From contig CADAJP010000002.1 of NCBI GenBank assembly GCA_902788345.1, forward strand, positions 211,989 through 275,988: a stretch of DNA of 64,000 nucleotides, read 5' to 3'. The stretch comes from an uncultured bacterium (GTDB lineage: Bacteria; Cyanobacteriota; Vampirovibrionia; Gastranaerophilales; Gastranaerophilaceae). The translations under genes and the position numbers were made by a program. A model generated the notes under the pieces. That model was not told the DNA's origin, made no database searches, and was given only the letters and a program-made list of their open reading frames with translations. Shown one piece after another: positions 17,796 to 27,577 of the stretch (positions within the stretch are counted from its first letter, which is position 1; each line of letters starts with the position of its first letter).

Positions 17796-19370
17796 TTAAT
17801 CAATAATACTGTGAATCCCTTTTTTGTCAGTCTGCAGATAGTCTGTTCTGTAGTGCGCACCACGGGATTCTTTTCTTTGAAGGGCTGATTTTATTATAAG
17901 TTTTGAAGTTATTAACATATTTCTCAAATCATATTCATCAATACTCGAACAAAAATCTCTTTTCCCAAATTCTTTTTCAATATTTTCAACATCTTTTAAT
18001 GCATTTTGCAATGTTTTTTCACTGCGGAATATTCCAACATTTTCCCACATGGTTTCTTTAAGTTTTTGTTTTAGATTCTCTACAAAATCATTCTGAAAAG
18101 GTGTAACATCTGAAGAATTATCAGAATATTGCATCATTGAAGATAATCTTTGCTGACATTCAGAATGAGATACATTTATAAACTCTGCACATTCATACGC
18201 ACAAACAACACATTCAAGTAAAGAATTACTTGCCAGCCTGTTAGCTCCATGCAAACCCGTTGAAGACACTTCCCCGATTGCATATAAATTTTTAACGGAA
18301 GTTTCACCTTTAATATTTGTTTCTATTCCGCCCATAAAGTAATGTGATGCCGGAGCAACAGGAATATAATCTTTGGTTATATCTATTCCATACTCTTTGC
18401 ATTTTTTACTTATTGTCGGAAATCTTTTTAAAAGTTTTTCGCTCTCAATTACGGTTGCATTAAGAAAGACATTCGGAACATGATTCTTTTGCATCTGTGT
18501 AAAATTGGCTCTTGCAACAATATCACGCGGTGCAAGTTCTTTTCTTGAATCATATTTTTCCATATATTCAACACCGTTTTCATCACAAAGTTTTGCACCC
18601 TCACCTCTTACGGCTTCACTTATTAAAAACCTGTTATGATTTTTAGGATCATCAATTGCAAGAGCAGTCGGATGAAACTGAACAAACTCCATATCTCTTA
18701 ATTTTGCACCGCACCTGTGCGCAAGAGCAAAACCGTCACCTGTTGCACCGGCAGGATTTGTAGTATATTTATATATTTGCCCTAATCCGCCTGTCGCCAA
18801 AACTGTTAAATCTGAATAAACGATAGAATGTTCACCATTTTTAAAAATTATTACCCCGAAACATTGATTATTTTCTACAATCAAATCAACCACCGCAGTA
18901 TTTTCAAAAATCTCTATATTTGGATTATTTAAAACAGCTTTTTTTAATGCAATTTCAATTTCTCTGCCTGTAGCGTCACCACCCGAATGAAGAATACGAT
19001 TTACACTGTGTGCAGCTTCTTTGGTCAGGGTGAATTTTCCGTTTTCATCACGGTCAAATTCAACACCGAAAGTCAATAAATCTTTTACAACTTTATCAGA
19101 ATTTTCACTGATAAATTTTACAGTGTCTATTTCACTCAAACCTGCTCCTGCTTTGAGAGTGTCATCAACATGAAGCTGGACCGAATCATTTTTATTATCC
19201 TTTAAAACTGCAACCATTCCACCCTGAGCATAATAAGAATTACTTTCACCTATTTCCGATTTTGTTATAAGCAAAATTTTTCTATTTATTTTCTGCTCAA
19301 TTTTCAGGGCGGAATATAATCCTGATATTCCGCTGCCGACTATAATTACAGGGTAATACAAATTTTCCAT
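17796..19370 (-). CDS. nadB: L-aspartate oxidase NadB
   Basis: The 524-residue product is a flavoprotein: dinucleotide-binding IIVGSGISGLYSAL near the start, SYYAQGGMVAVL, HSGGDATGREIE, VLATGGLGQIY, MEFVQFHPTAL, and the C-terminal helical domain with YDLRNMLI and ESRGAHYRTDY. It oxidises L-aspartate to iminoaspartate, the substrate of NadA (encoded at 55932), in de novo NAD synthesis. AAGAAGG lies 4 nt before the ATG. Confidence 0.95.
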   Translation of the reverse strand: MENLYYPVIIVGSGISGLYSALKIEQKINRKILLITKSEIGESNSYYAQGGMVAVLKDNKNDSVQLHVDDTLKAGAGLSEIDTVKFISENSDKVVKDLLTFGVEFDRDENGKFTLTKEAAHSVNRILHSGGDATGREIEIALKKAVLNNPNIEIFENTAVVDLIVENNQCFGVIIFKNGEHSIVYSDLTVLATGGLGQIYKYTTNPAGATGDGFALAHRCGAKLRDMEFVQFHPTALAIDDPKNHNRFLISEAVRGEGAKLCDENGVEYMEKYDSRKELAPRDIVARANFTQMQKNHVPNVFLNATVIESEKLLKRFPTISKKCKEYGIDITKDYIPVAPASHYFMGGIETNIKGETSVKNLYAIGEVSSTGLHGANRLASNSLLECVVCAYECAEFINVSHSECQQRLSSMMQYSDNSSDVTPFQNDFVENLKQKLKETMWENVGIFRSEKTLQNALKDVENIEKEFGKRDFCSSIDEYDLRNMLITSKLIIKSALQRKESRGAHYRTDYLQTDKKGIHSIID

Positions 19371-19400
19371 AAAACCTTCTTCTTTTTATAAATTCTAATA

Positions 19401-19440
19401 AAAAAAACCTGCTCTTGCAAGTTCACAAAAGCAGGTTTTA
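19401..19440 (-). terminator. Intrinsic terminator of the NfeD-flotillin unit
   Basis: On the minus strand, AAAACCTGCT (19439-19430) pairs with AGCAGGTTTT (19413-19404), a 10-bp stem followed by an unbroken T-run. It sits 18 nt after the flotillin stop. The reverse direction lacks a good T-run, so it acts mainly on the minus strand. Confidence 0.88.
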
Positions 19441-19457
19441 TATTCAAGATGAATAGC

Positions 19458-20897
19458 TTACTTTTTATCCTTTGAATCTTCCTTCTTTTCGGAAGCACAA
19501 GCAACTTTTACTTCATCAATTCCGTTATCCACTTTACCCAAAACCTGAGGCAATTCAATTCCTGCCTGATTAGCCAAATCATGCATTGCAGGTAATGATT
19601 TAATCAAATCTCTCATAAAATTAGCTGTTGTTGAGCCGTTAGCAGATCCTGCTCCGCCATCCCAAACAGTAATTTTATCAAATTTAATATTCTTAATAGC
19701 TTCAACCTGTTTAGCAACTAAATCCTGAATTTTTTCAATCATCAGGAAGCTTGTAGCAATTTCAGGTCTGTTGTTAGAAATTCTTACTAATTCTGCATAA
19801 CCTTGTGCTTTTGCTTCTAATACAGCTTTCACACCTTCTGCTTCTGCAAAATATTTTGCTTTAATAGCATCTGCCTGACCGTTTGCAACGCGTCTTAATT
19901 TTTCTGCTTCTGCATCAGCCTGAACCTGAATTTTAAGTTTTTCAACTTCCTGTCTTGCAAGTTCTTCTTTCTTTAATTTTGCTTCTTCCTGTTCTTTTTG
20001 AGCAAGCAATACATCACGTTGAGCATTTGCTTTAGCAACTTCACCTTCTCTGAAGGCATCTGCCTGTTTTACGGATAATGTTGCGTTATATTCAGCAATA
20101 TTTGCTTTTGCAATATTTTCACCTTCTACAGCTTGAGCTTCTAAGTCTGCAGTTTTAATACGTTGTTCTTTTTCAGCATTTGTTCTACCAATTTGGGTTT
20201 GTGCAGATTGTTGAGCAACCTGAACTTCTTTTTCTTTATTTGCTTCGGCTTCACCGACCGCACCAAGTTTTTCCTGCTGTGCAACTTCTACTTTTGCTTT
20301 GTTAATAGCTTCTGCTGCTGCTTTTCTACCGATTGCATCAATATAACCTGATTCATCCGTAATATCCTTGATATTTACGTTAATAATTTCAAGACCGATT
20401 TTTTTCAATTCTGTATTAACGTTTGCATTAATTTGTTCCAAGAATTTTTCTCTGTCCTGGTTAATTTCTTCAATTGATAAAGTTGCAATTGCAAGACGCA
20501 ACTGACCTAAAATAATATCGCTTGCCTGAGTAATAACATCTGCTCTTGAAAGTCCCAAAAGACGTTCTGCAGCATTAATCATAATAGTCGGATCTGTTGA
20601 AATACCAAAAGTAAATGTTGACGGAACAGCAACACGGATATTACCTTTTGACAACGCACCTTTAAGGTCAATATCTGTTGTCATAGGTTCTAGTGATAAC
20701 ACACCATAATCCTGAATCAAAGGGATTATGAATGTACCGCCGCCATGAACACATTTTGCAGTTCTTTCTCCGCCGGTTTTACCGTAAACTACAATGATTT
20801 TGTTTGACGGACATCTTTTATACTGATTAGCAACAAACGCAAACACTGCAATCAATATAAGAGCGCCGGTAACAAATAAACCAAAAATTCCTTCCAT
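19458..20897 (-). CDS. Flotillin-like SPFH-domain membrane scaffold protein
   Basis: The 479-residue product has one N-terminal membrane helix (about 5-25), a PHB/SPFH domain (about 30-190), then a long Ala/Glu/Lys coiled-coil region with repeated EAEA and AQ segments (about 190-390) and a Gly/Ser-containing C-terminal part. This is the layout of bacterial flotillins (FloT/YuaG), which organise membrane microdomains and affect signalling and cell-wall synthesis. The partner gene directly upstream encodes an NfeD/YuaF-type protein, as in Bacillus yuaF-floT. A strong terminator follows. Confidence 0.9.
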   Translation of the reverse strand: MEGIFGLFVTGALILIAVFAFVANQYKRCPSNKIIVVYGKTGGERTAKCVHGGGTFIIPLIQDYGVLSLEPMTTDIDLKGALSKGNIRVAVPSTFTFGISTDPTIMINAAERLLGLSRADVITQASDIILGQLRLAIATLSIEEINQDREKFLEQINANVNTELKKIGLEIINVNIKDITDESGYIDAIGRKAAAEAINKAKVEVAQQEKLGAVGEAEANKEKEVQVAQQSAQTQIGRTNAEKEQRIKTADLEAQAVEGENIAKANIAEYNATLSVKQADAFREGEVAKANAQRDVLLAQKEQEEAKLKKEELARQEVEKLKIQVQADAEAEKLRRVANGQADAIKAKYFAEAEGVKAVLEAKAQGYAELVRISNNRPEIATSFLMIEKIQDLVAKQVEAIKNIKFDKITVWDGGAGSANGSTTANFMRDLIKSLPAMHDLANQAGIELPQVLGKVDNGIDEVKVACASEKKEDSKDKK

Positions 20898-20916
20898 TTG
20901 TTTTTCTCCTTTTTCC

Positions 20917-21477
20917 TTATATTTCTTTCTTTATATATAACAATTCATTTTCTACTTTTAAAACTCTAACCGGATCAAAAGCTTTTATTTCTTCATCTTC
21001 ATTATTTACTGCCTCTGCAACCATTAGCTGACCATTAATTTCAATTTCTACCTGTCCGTATCCTTTAGGAGAAAAATTTGAATATGCTTTACCAATTTTG
21101 CCGACAGCAGTTGCTTTGTCTTTTTTTACATTTTTTTCAAGTTTTCTGACTGAAAACATTAAAAATGCAGTTAAAAACATAAATACTATACCAACACCAA
21201 TCGCACATAATAATGTGATAATCTGAGAAAACTTAAATTCCTGCAGGCAGGCATAACCCATCCAGCCAAAGCCCATTAAGAATGCAAGTATGGATTGTAA
21301 TGAAATAAAACTGAATGTCGGATCAGAATCTATTTCAGTATTAAAATCACCGTGAACTTCAGAACCGTCACCGCCGAATACTGAAAATATTATTAACTTA
21401 ATTGCAAAAAATATCGTTGCAAACCAAGCCAAATAATAATAGTATTGCCACGCATTTTTTAAAATTTCATTTTCCAT
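20917..21477 (-). CDS. NfeD/YuaF-like membrane protein, flotillin partner
   Basis: The 186-residue product has three hydrophobic segments (about 13-33, 57-80, 84-107) followed by a soluble C-terminal domain of about 70 residues with GKIGKAYSNFSPKGYGQVEIE, consistent with the OB-like fold of NfeD1b/YuaF. Such proteins accompany flotillins in the same operon. The gene is 19 nt upstream of the flotillin and 11 nt after the rel stop. AAAGGAG stands before the ATG. Confidence 0.75.
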   Translation of the reverse strand: MENEILKNAWQYYYYLAWFATIFFAIKLIIFSVFGGDGSEVHGDFNTEIDSDPTFSFISLQSILAFLMGFGWMGYACLQEFKFSQIITLLCAIGVGIVFMFLTAFLMFSVRKLEKNVKKDKATAVGKIGKAYSNFSPKGYGQVEIEINGQLMVAEAVNNEDEEIKAFDPVRVLKVENELLYIKKEI

Positions 21478-21488
21478 ATAAATCTCCT

Positions 21489-23690
21489 TTATTTTTTATT
21501 TTTTCCGTTATTTCTTTTTTGAGGTTTATTTGCTGAAGTATTTTTTATCATACTTGCAGAAGTCTGAATACGTTTTACGCTATATACATCCGGCAAAGAC
21601 TGAATACAGCTGATAACTTTTTTCAAAGTATCAATGTTATCAAGCTCTATACCGATTTCGATTATACCTACATGATTTTTTGTTTTAATATTTGCACTGA
21701 CAATATTTGTATTATTATCAGAAACAGCTGCTATAACATCTTTTAAAAGTCCCATTTTTTCAGCAGTTTCAACTCTTATAGTTGTTGTATAAGTTTTGTT
21801 TGTATTAATCCCTGCCCATTTAATATCCATCATGCGTTCATGAGGAATAGTTTCAAGAGTATTACAATCTACTCTGTGAACTGTTACCCCTTTATTTCTT
21901 GTGACAACACCCACAATTGGTTCTCCCGGAATAGGCGAACAACATCTTGCAAATGAATATAACATTCCCTCAAGACCGATAATATCTTTATTAGAACCTT
22001 TTTTGGTTCTTTTATGAAAATTATCTTCAATATGCTTTTCTTCAGGTTTTTTTAGCTTGTTGGTAATTTTGCTGACAGTTGTTTCGCCATAGCCTAATGC
22101 CGCAAATAAATCATCTGCAGACATATAATTCATTGTTTTTGCAATTTTATCAAATTCACCGGATTTTACACATTCATCAAACACTGCTTTTGTAAGTTCA
22201 TGTTCAAGGTTTGATTTACCAAGATTTATATGCTCATCACGATTATTTTTCTTAAACCATTGCTTAATCTTTGAAGATGCCTGTTTTGTAACAACAAAAG
22301 TCAGCCAATCAAGACGCGGCGCAGGGGTTTTTGATGTTAAAACTTCGACAATATCACCGTTATTAATTTTTGTATTAAGAGGTACTATTCGACCGTTAAC
22401 TAATGCACCAACGGTTTTATGTCCTACATCAGTGTGTATTCTGTATGCAAAATCAACACAAGTTGCATCTTTTGGGAAATCATAAATATCCCCGTTAGGA
22501 GTGAAAGCAAACACCTGATCAGAAAATAAATCCAGTTTTACGCTTTTTACATAATCCTGAGCATCTTTCACTTCTTTGTCATATTCAACAAGTTTGTGAA
22601 GCCATGAAAATTGTTTATCCTGCGTTCCGTCAGCCTTTTGAGAACCTTTTTCTTTATATCGCCAATGAGCCGCAACACCATACTCGGCAATTTGGTGCAT
22701 ATCCCAGGTTCTTATCTGAACTTCAAGAGGTTTTAACCTCGGACCGATTACCGAAGTATGCAAAGATTGATACATATTGCCTTTTGGCATTGCAATATAA
22801 TCTTTAAACCTTCCGGGAATTGGCTTGAATTGGGAATGAATAATACCCAAAACTTCATAACATTCTTTTATAGAATCAACAATTACACGAACAGCCGTAA
22901 CATCATATAAATCATTGAATGTTATATTCTGGCGTTTCATTTTGGCATAAATACTGTAATAATGCTTTGCTCTGCCTGTTATTTGAGCTTTTATTCCGCT
23001 TTTTTCTACATCATGAGAAATTTTTTCAATAAGCTCATTAACGGTTGATTCTCTGTCTGCTTTTGTTTGAGCCACAAGCTGTGCTATTTCATAATATTTT
23101 TCAGGTTCTAAATATTTTAGAGATAAATCTTCTAATTCTGCTTTTATTTTATAAATACCTAAACGATTGGCAAGAGGTGCAAAAATATCCAGAGTTTCAC
23201 GGGCAATTTTTTTCTGCTTTTCTGCGGTCATGAAATTCAGAGTACGCATGTTATGTAATCTGTCTGCAAGTTTTAAAAATATAACCCTTATGTCATTTGC
23301 CATTGCGATGAATAGACGTCTAAAATTCTCTGCCTGTCGTTCTTCTTTTGACTTAAATTTTAATTTCCCTAATTTTGTTACCCCCTGAACCAAATTTAAT
23401 ACATCATCCCCAAACAATTCTTTTATAGTTTCAGGAGTTGTGTCAGTGTCCTCCAAAACATCATGCAAAAATGCCGCCATTAAGGTATGAACATCAACTT
23501 TGAGTGATACAAGAATCTTTGCAACCTCGACAGGATGTATAATATAAGGCTCACCCGAAACCCTGAATTGACCTTCATGAGTCTTTTTTGCAAACTTATA
23601 TGCTTTTTCTACAAGTGCAATCTCTTCTTCACTATGCTTTTGTTCTTTTAAAATTTCTTTTAATTCTTTATACAAATCGACATCTGACAT
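21489..23690 (-). CDS. rel: Bifunctional (p)ppGpp synthetase/hydrolase (RelA/SpoT homologue)
   Basis: The 733-residue product is full length, with the hydrolase HD domain (GEPYIIHPVEVA, FLHDVLEDTDTT), the synthetase domain (KHYYSIYAKM, LYDVTAVRVI, GRFKDYIAMPK, LEVQIRTWDMHQIAEYG, AAHWRYK), TGS (DQVFAFTPNGDIYDFP), a zinc-finger-like region (ARCCSPIPGEPIVG) and an ACT domain at the end. Hydrolase and synthetase motifs both look intact. It sets cellular alarmone levels. The frame extends to a TTG at 23741, but neither start has a clear Shine-Dalgarno site; the ATG at 23690 gives the usual N-terminus and is preferred. The rlmH stop lies 75 nt upstream. Confidence 0.95.
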   Translation of the reverse strand: MSDVDLYKELKEILKEQKHSEEEIALVEKAYKFAKKTHEGQFRVSGEPYIIHPVEVAKILVSLKVDVHTLMAAFLHDVLEDTDTTPETIKELFGDDVLNLVQGVTKLGKLKFKSKEERQAENFRRLFIAMANDIRVIFLKLADRLHNMRTLNFMTAEKQKKIARETLDIFAPLANRLGIYKIKAELEDLSLKYLEPEKYYEIAQLVAQTKADRESTVNELIEKISHDVEKSGIKAQITGRAKHYYSIYAKMKRQNITFNDLYDVTAVRVIVDSIKECYEVLGIIHSQFKPIPGRFKDYIAMPKGNMYQSLHTSVIGPRLKPLEVQIRTWDMHQIAEYGVAAHWRYKEKGSQKADGTQDKQFSWLHKLVEYDKEVKDAQDYVKSVKLDLFSDQVFAFTPNGDIYDFPKDATCVDFAYRIHTDVGHKTVGALVNGRIVPLNTKINNGDIVEVLTSKTPAPRLDWLTFVVTKQASSKIKQWFKKNNRDEHINLGKSNLEHELTKAVFDECVKSGEFDKIAKTMNYMSADDLFAALGYGETTVSKITNKLKKPEEKHIEDNFHKRTKKGSNKDIIGLEGMLYSFARCCSPIPGEPIVGVVTRNKGVTVHRVDCNTLETIPHERMMDIKWAGINTNKTYTTTIRVETAEKMGLLKDVIAAVSDNNTNIVSANIKTKNHVGIIEIGIELDNIDTLKKVISCIQSLPDVYSVKRIQTSASMIKNTSANKPQKRNNGKNKK

Positions 23691-23764
23691 AACAGAATAA
23701 TCATATAAATTACACCCTCTATTTTCAATAAAATCAGACAAATTTCGTATAGATGTAGGATATT

Positions 23765-24235
23765 TTATTTATGATAAGTTTCTTTTTTAATAATTTTAAA
23801 AGCACGATAAATTTGCTCAATTAAAATAAGCCTTGCAAATTCGTGCAAAAAAGTCATTTTTGACATACTCATTTTTAAATTTGCCCTATCTGAAACATTT
23901 TTACCTATTCCGCAGGACGAACCGATTACAAATACTATTTCCTGAGTACCGCTGTTGGTGAGTTCTTCTATTTTTTGAGCAAATTCCTCACTTGAAAATT
24001 CTTTACCCTTAATTTCCATTGTTACAAGATAATCTGTCGGCTTTATACATGATAAAATTTTTTCACCCTCTGCGAGTAAAACTTTATCTGTAAGATTTTC
24101 ATCTTTTATTTCAAGCGGATTTATTTCTGTAATTTCAACGGAACAATAAGGAGTCAGGCGCTTGAGAAATTCATCCACGCCTGACTTTATATACTTTTCT
24201 TTAATTTTTCCTAATGCAATAATTTTAATCTTCAT
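23765..24235 (-). CDS. rlmH: 23S rRNA (pseudouridine1915-N3)-methyltransferase RlmH
   Basis: The 156-residue SPOUT methyltransferase has KIIALGKIKEKYI at the start, VFVIGSSCGIGKNV forming the knot loop and MTFLHEFARLILIEQIYRAFKI near the end, all typical of RlmH. It modifies helix 69 of 23S rRNA in assembled ribosomes. The ATG overlaps the upstream protease stop by 4 nt (ATGA), so the two are coupled. Confidence 0.95.
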   Translation of the reverse strand: MKIKIIALGKIKEKYIKSGVDEFLKRLTPYCSVEITEINPLEIKDENLTDKVLLAEGEKILSCIKPTDYLVTMEIKGKEFSSEEFAQKIEELTNSGTQEIVFVIGSSCGIGKNVSDRANLKMSMSKMTFLHEFARLILIEQIYRAFKIIKKETYHK

Positions 24236-25455
24236 TTTGAAACAACGTAAGAGCCTTTTTGAAGATCATGAGCAATTTCAATTGCTTTCTTTAATTGAAC
24301 ATCATCTTTATTTTTTACTTGTTCTTCTGTAAGTTCAACCGTTACATCAGGAGTAATACCTTTTTTGTGAATATCTGTTCCGTTAGGAGTCAAATATTTT
24401 TGAATAGTAATATTTATACCGGAATTGTTAGGTAATTTGTTTATTTCCTGAACCAAACCTTTTCCAAAAGATTGAGTACCGACTAAAACAGCTCTTTTGT
24501 TATCCTTCATTGCTCCTGAGAAAATTTCACTTGCAGAAGCAGAACCCTTATTCAAAAGAACTACAAGAGGTTTTGTTGTTAATATTGCACCGGTAGCCTT
24601 TTGGGTTTCTTTATAACCATCTCTGTCAACCGTACTTACAATATCACCACCATTTAAAAACATATCGGAAATATAAATAGCATTACTCAACAATCCGCCC
24701 GGATTTGAACGCAAATCCAAAATAAATGATTTTTTATTAGGATTCTTCAGGATAATATCTTTAACTTCTTTTGAAGCATTTCTGCTGATAAAAGAGCTTA
24801 ATCTTATATAACATATATCATCCGGCACTTCCATATTCGTAGGAACTTTTTGAGTTACGGATTTAATTTCAATTTCTGCACGGGTAATGGTGTATGAAAT
24901 AGGAGCTTCCACACCTTTACGTTTAATCTGCAATGTAACCTTTGTACCTTCTTCCCCTCTAATTTGGTCAGCTGCCTTATCAACGGTTATACCTTTTGTA
25001 CTTTTACCGTCAATTGAAATAATTTCATCATCAGCAAGCAAACCTGCTTTTTCTGCAGGGGTGTCTTCAATCGGTGCAATGACCATAAGCTTTCCGTCTT
25101 TTACACCTATCTGAATACCGATACCTTTTAAAGATCCTTTGATAGAACTTGTTTCTTCCTGAAATTCTTTAGGATTTAAAAACTTTGTATAAGGATCATT
25201 CAAACTTGCAACCATTGTATCAATGGCAACATAAGCATCTTCATCAGTCTGAATAACTCTGTCATATTTATGACGCCATTTATTCCAATTTTGTTCGTTA
25301 TTTGTCTGGTCAACATACTTTGTATTAATCAAACGCCAAACATTATCATACATCTCAACCGGAGTTGCGGCATGGACATTTGAATTTATTGTCCAGCCAA
25401 AACCAAAAACAAATAATCCAAATAACACGGCGCATTTTTTCATTGCTTTATTCAT
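24232..25455 (-). CDS. ctpA: C-terminal processing peptidase (S41 family, Ctp)
   Basis: The 407-residue product has a signal peptide (MNKAMKKCAV, cleavage near residue 29), a PDZ domain (GIGIQIGVKDGKLMVIAPIE to QIRGEEGT, about 115-200) and the S41 catalytic region: FILDLRSNPGG, LNKGSASASEIFSGAMKD (nucleophile Ser in GSASASE) and GTQSFGKGLVQ (Lys general base). It cleaves C-terminal tails of exported proteins. GGAGG lies somewhat far (12 nt) from the ATG, with a nearer AGG. Confidence 0.93.
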   Translation of the reverse strand: MNKAMKKCAVLFGLFVFGFGWTINSNVHAATPVEMYDNVWRLINTKYVDQTNNEQNWNKWRHKYDRVIQTDEDAYVAIDTMVASLNDPYTKFLNPKEFQEETSSIKGSLKGIGIQIGVKDGKLMVIAPIEDTPAEKAGLLADDEIISIDGKSTKGITVDKAADQIRGEEGTKVTLQIKRKGVEAPISYTITRAEIEIKSVTQKVPTNMEVPDDICYIRLSSFISRNASKEVKDIILKNPNKKSFILDLRSNPGGLLSNAIYISDMFLNGGDIVSTVDRDGYKETQKATGAILTTKPLVVLLNKGSASASEIFSGAMKDNKRAVLVGTQSFGKGLVQEINKLPNNSGINITIQKYLTPNGTDIHKKGITPDVTVELTEEQVKNKDDVQLKKAIEIAHDLQKGSYVVSK

Positions 25456-25586
25456 TTATACCTATAACCTCCAATAATTCCACCTTATTTATCTGACGAA
25501 ATTATTATTTAAAAGTTCCTTGGATTACATTCTAACATACTTTTTTTAAATTGTGAAGAATACACTACATTAATTTTATAACAATT

Positions 25587-25865
25587 TTATCTTGGAAAAC
25601 AAGCACCGAACATACAATTTTGATTTAGCATAGGAAAATTATCTTTGTATGAATAAGGAACAGCCATTGCAGGAATTTGGTACATGTTTTCTATTTCTTT
25701 TTTTCGGGCATTTTCTTTTTCCTCGTCCTGCTGTGGTATTTTGACAGAAGATGCACCACCCGTACATTCAGACTTCATTTTCAAATTTTCAATAAGACAG
25801 GCACCATGTGCATTAAGTTCAACTACAGCTAATAATAATGCTGCAATAAATAAAATCTTTTTCAT
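25587..25865 (-). CDS. Small secreted protein of unknown function
   Basis: The 92-residue product begins with a signal peptide (MKKILFIAALLLAVVELNAHGA); cleavage before Cys22 or nearby is likely. The mature part has five cysteines including the last one, a Glu/Lys helix and the tail NCMFGACFPR. AAGGAG precedes the ATG at 25865 with 7-nt spacing; a GTG start at 25907 would hide the signal peptide and is rejected. The box before Cys is not a canonical lipobox. No family was recognised. Confidence 0.65.
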   Translation of the reverse strand: MKKILFIAALLLAVVELNAHGACLIENLKMKSECTGGASSVKIPQQDEEKENARKKEIENMYQIPAMAVPYSYKDNFPMLNQNCMFGACFPR

Positions 25866-25938
25866 AATAATACTCCTTTTATACCAATCATGAATAAGAT
25901 TTTTCACATTTTTATTCGCATAAAGTATTATTTATCCT

Positions 25939-26373
25939 CTACCAACGGATAATTTTTTTTCGTTTGTCTTTTTTTTCAACACTTTTTAATACATCTTTAA
26001 ACGGTATAATAGGCTCCATTTTAAATCCGCAGTTATCAGAAAGAGTTCCGCCCATTGCAAAAAGTTCTTCCTGCGGATATCTACGGCATATAGGCGGCCT
26101 GAAAAAATGTATTTTACATCTTTTTGTTTCGGAATCAAGATGAGTACATTCAAAAATTAACCCTAAATCATCCTTGCCGATAATTTTTAAACCTTTATAA
26201 AACCCGAACAACCCCTGCAGACGCTCAAACTCTTTTTCATCCTGCAAAACATGTTTAAAATGTTTGACATAAATATGAGTACAGCATTCACCACAGCCTT
26301 TGCATTTGCCTGTGCGGTAATAGTGCTTCCTAAAAATATTTGCTAATATCCACCGTTTTATTTTTTCTAACAT
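25939..26373 (-). CDS. YkgJ-type cysteine cluster protein (zinc/iron-chelating)
   Basis: The 144-residue product contains CKGCGECCTHIYVKHF near residue 23, then CTHLDSETKRCKIHFFRPPICRRYP (about 75-100), the spaced Cys pattern of the YkgJ/CxxCxxCC family, thought to bind zinc or an Fe-S cluster. The biochemical role of the family is poorly defined. It starts 9 nt downstream of the PreA-like gene, so it belongs to the same minus-strand run as nadE and preA. Confidence 0.8.
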   Translation of the reverse strand: MLEKIKRWILANIFRKHYYRTGKCKGCGECCTHIYVKHFKHVLQDEKEFERLQGLFGFYKGLKIIGKDDLGLIFECTHLDSETKRCKIHFFRPPICRRYPQEELFAMGGTLSDNCGFKMEPIIPFKDVLKSVEKKDKRKKIIRW

Positions 26374-26382
26374 GATAAATTA

Positions 26383-27567
26383 CTAAACTTTTTTCATAGA
26401 AATTGCAGATTTTGGACACACATAACTGCACAATGAACAACCGACACATTTTTCTTTGTTTAAGACAATTTGTTTATTGTTTTCTGAAAGTGCACTGTGT
26501 TCTGATTCTGAACATATTTTAACACATTTTCCGCATAAAACACATTTTTCAGAGTCAATATTCGGGCAAACCTTGTATTTCTTATTTAGTTCTTCATGTG
26601 AAGTTATTTTTGGAACAACAATATTTTTCAGTTCAGAAATATCATTCATCCCTTTGGAATTCAAATAATTTAATAATCCTGATTTTAAATTGTTAATTAT
26701 TCCATAACCGTTTAACATGACCTCTGTGCAAATCTGAAGTGCATCCGAACCAACAGCTATATATTCGGCACAATCCTGCCAATTTGACATTCCGCCTGTA
26801 GCTAATATTGGTTTATCAGATGTTTTTCTAATCTGTGAAACACACTTTAACCCAATAGGTTTGACCATTGTCCCTGAACAACCGCCATAAGTAGAAAAAC
26901 CGTCAATATTCAAATTTGGTTCAAGTGTTTCTAAATTTACCCCCATAAATCCCTGCACCGTATTTATTGCCGTAAAACCGTCACAACCTGCCTTTTCAAC
27001 AGCCTGAGAAATATATGTTATATCCGCTACATTTGGTGTAAGTTTGACAAAAACAGGTTTTGTTGCAACTTCTTTTACCCAGCCTGTAATCATTGATGAA
27101 ATTTCCGCATCAGTACCTATTGCCATACCTATACCTTTTTCCGGCATACCATGAGGACATGAAAAATTTAATTCAAAAGCATCTGCAGGAGTTTTGTTGA
27201 TAGCCAGCACAAGATTTTGCCATTCTTCTTTAACTACGGGAGCCATAATACTGGCAATAATCACTTTTGAAGGATATTTTTCCTTTAAATATTTTATACC
27301 CTCGCACCAATACTGCACAGTTTTATGACTAAGAAGCTCTATATTTTGAAATCCTATAATTTTATCTTTTGATTTTAATACAGCATAACGAGGACTTGCT
27401 TCAATCATTTCCAAATCATCCGGAGTAATAGTTTTTAATACAGCACCGCCCCAGCCCTGTTCAAAAGCATTTTCAATACTTTCAACCAAAGCAGTCGGAG
27501 GTGCGGACGCAAGCAAAAACGGATTTTCAAATTCTATGTTTAAAACAGATGTCCTTAAAGTTGCCAT
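26383..27567 (-). CDS. preA: Dihydropyrimidine dehydrogenase subunit PreA-like (flavin domain plus 2[4Fe-4S])
   Basis: The 394-residue product has a DHOD-type FMN barrel: NPFLLASAPPT, AFELNFSCPHG, PVFVKLTPN, GFTAINTVQG, LATGGMSNWQDCAEYI. A ferredoxin domain follows, with CVLCGKCVKIC and CVGCSLCSYVCPKS. It matches PreA, which with PreT reduces uracil and thymine. PreT is not next to it, so an alternative electron donor or another substrate (for example dihydroorotate) is possible. It starts 10 nt after nadE. Confidence 0.85.
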   Translation of the reverse strand: MATLRTSVLNIEFENPFLLASAPPTALVESIENAFEQGWGGAVLKTITPDDLEMIEASPRYAVLKSKDKIIGFQNIELLSHKTVQYWCEGIKYLKEKYPSKVIIASIMAPVVKEEWQNLVLAINKTPADAFELNFSCPHGMPEKGIGMAIGTDAEISSMITGWVKEVATKPVFVKLTPNVADITYISQAVEKAGCDGFTAINTVQGFMGVNLETLEPNLNIDGFSTYGGCSGTMVKPIGLKCVSQIRKTSDKPILATGGMSNWQDCAEYIAVGSDALQICTEVMLNGYGIINNLKSGLLNYLNSKGMNDISELKNIVVPKITSHEELNKKYKVCPNIDSEKCVLCGKCVKICSESEHSALSENNKQIVLNKEKCVGCSLCSYVCPKSAISMKKV

Positions 27568-27577
27568 TATTTCTCCT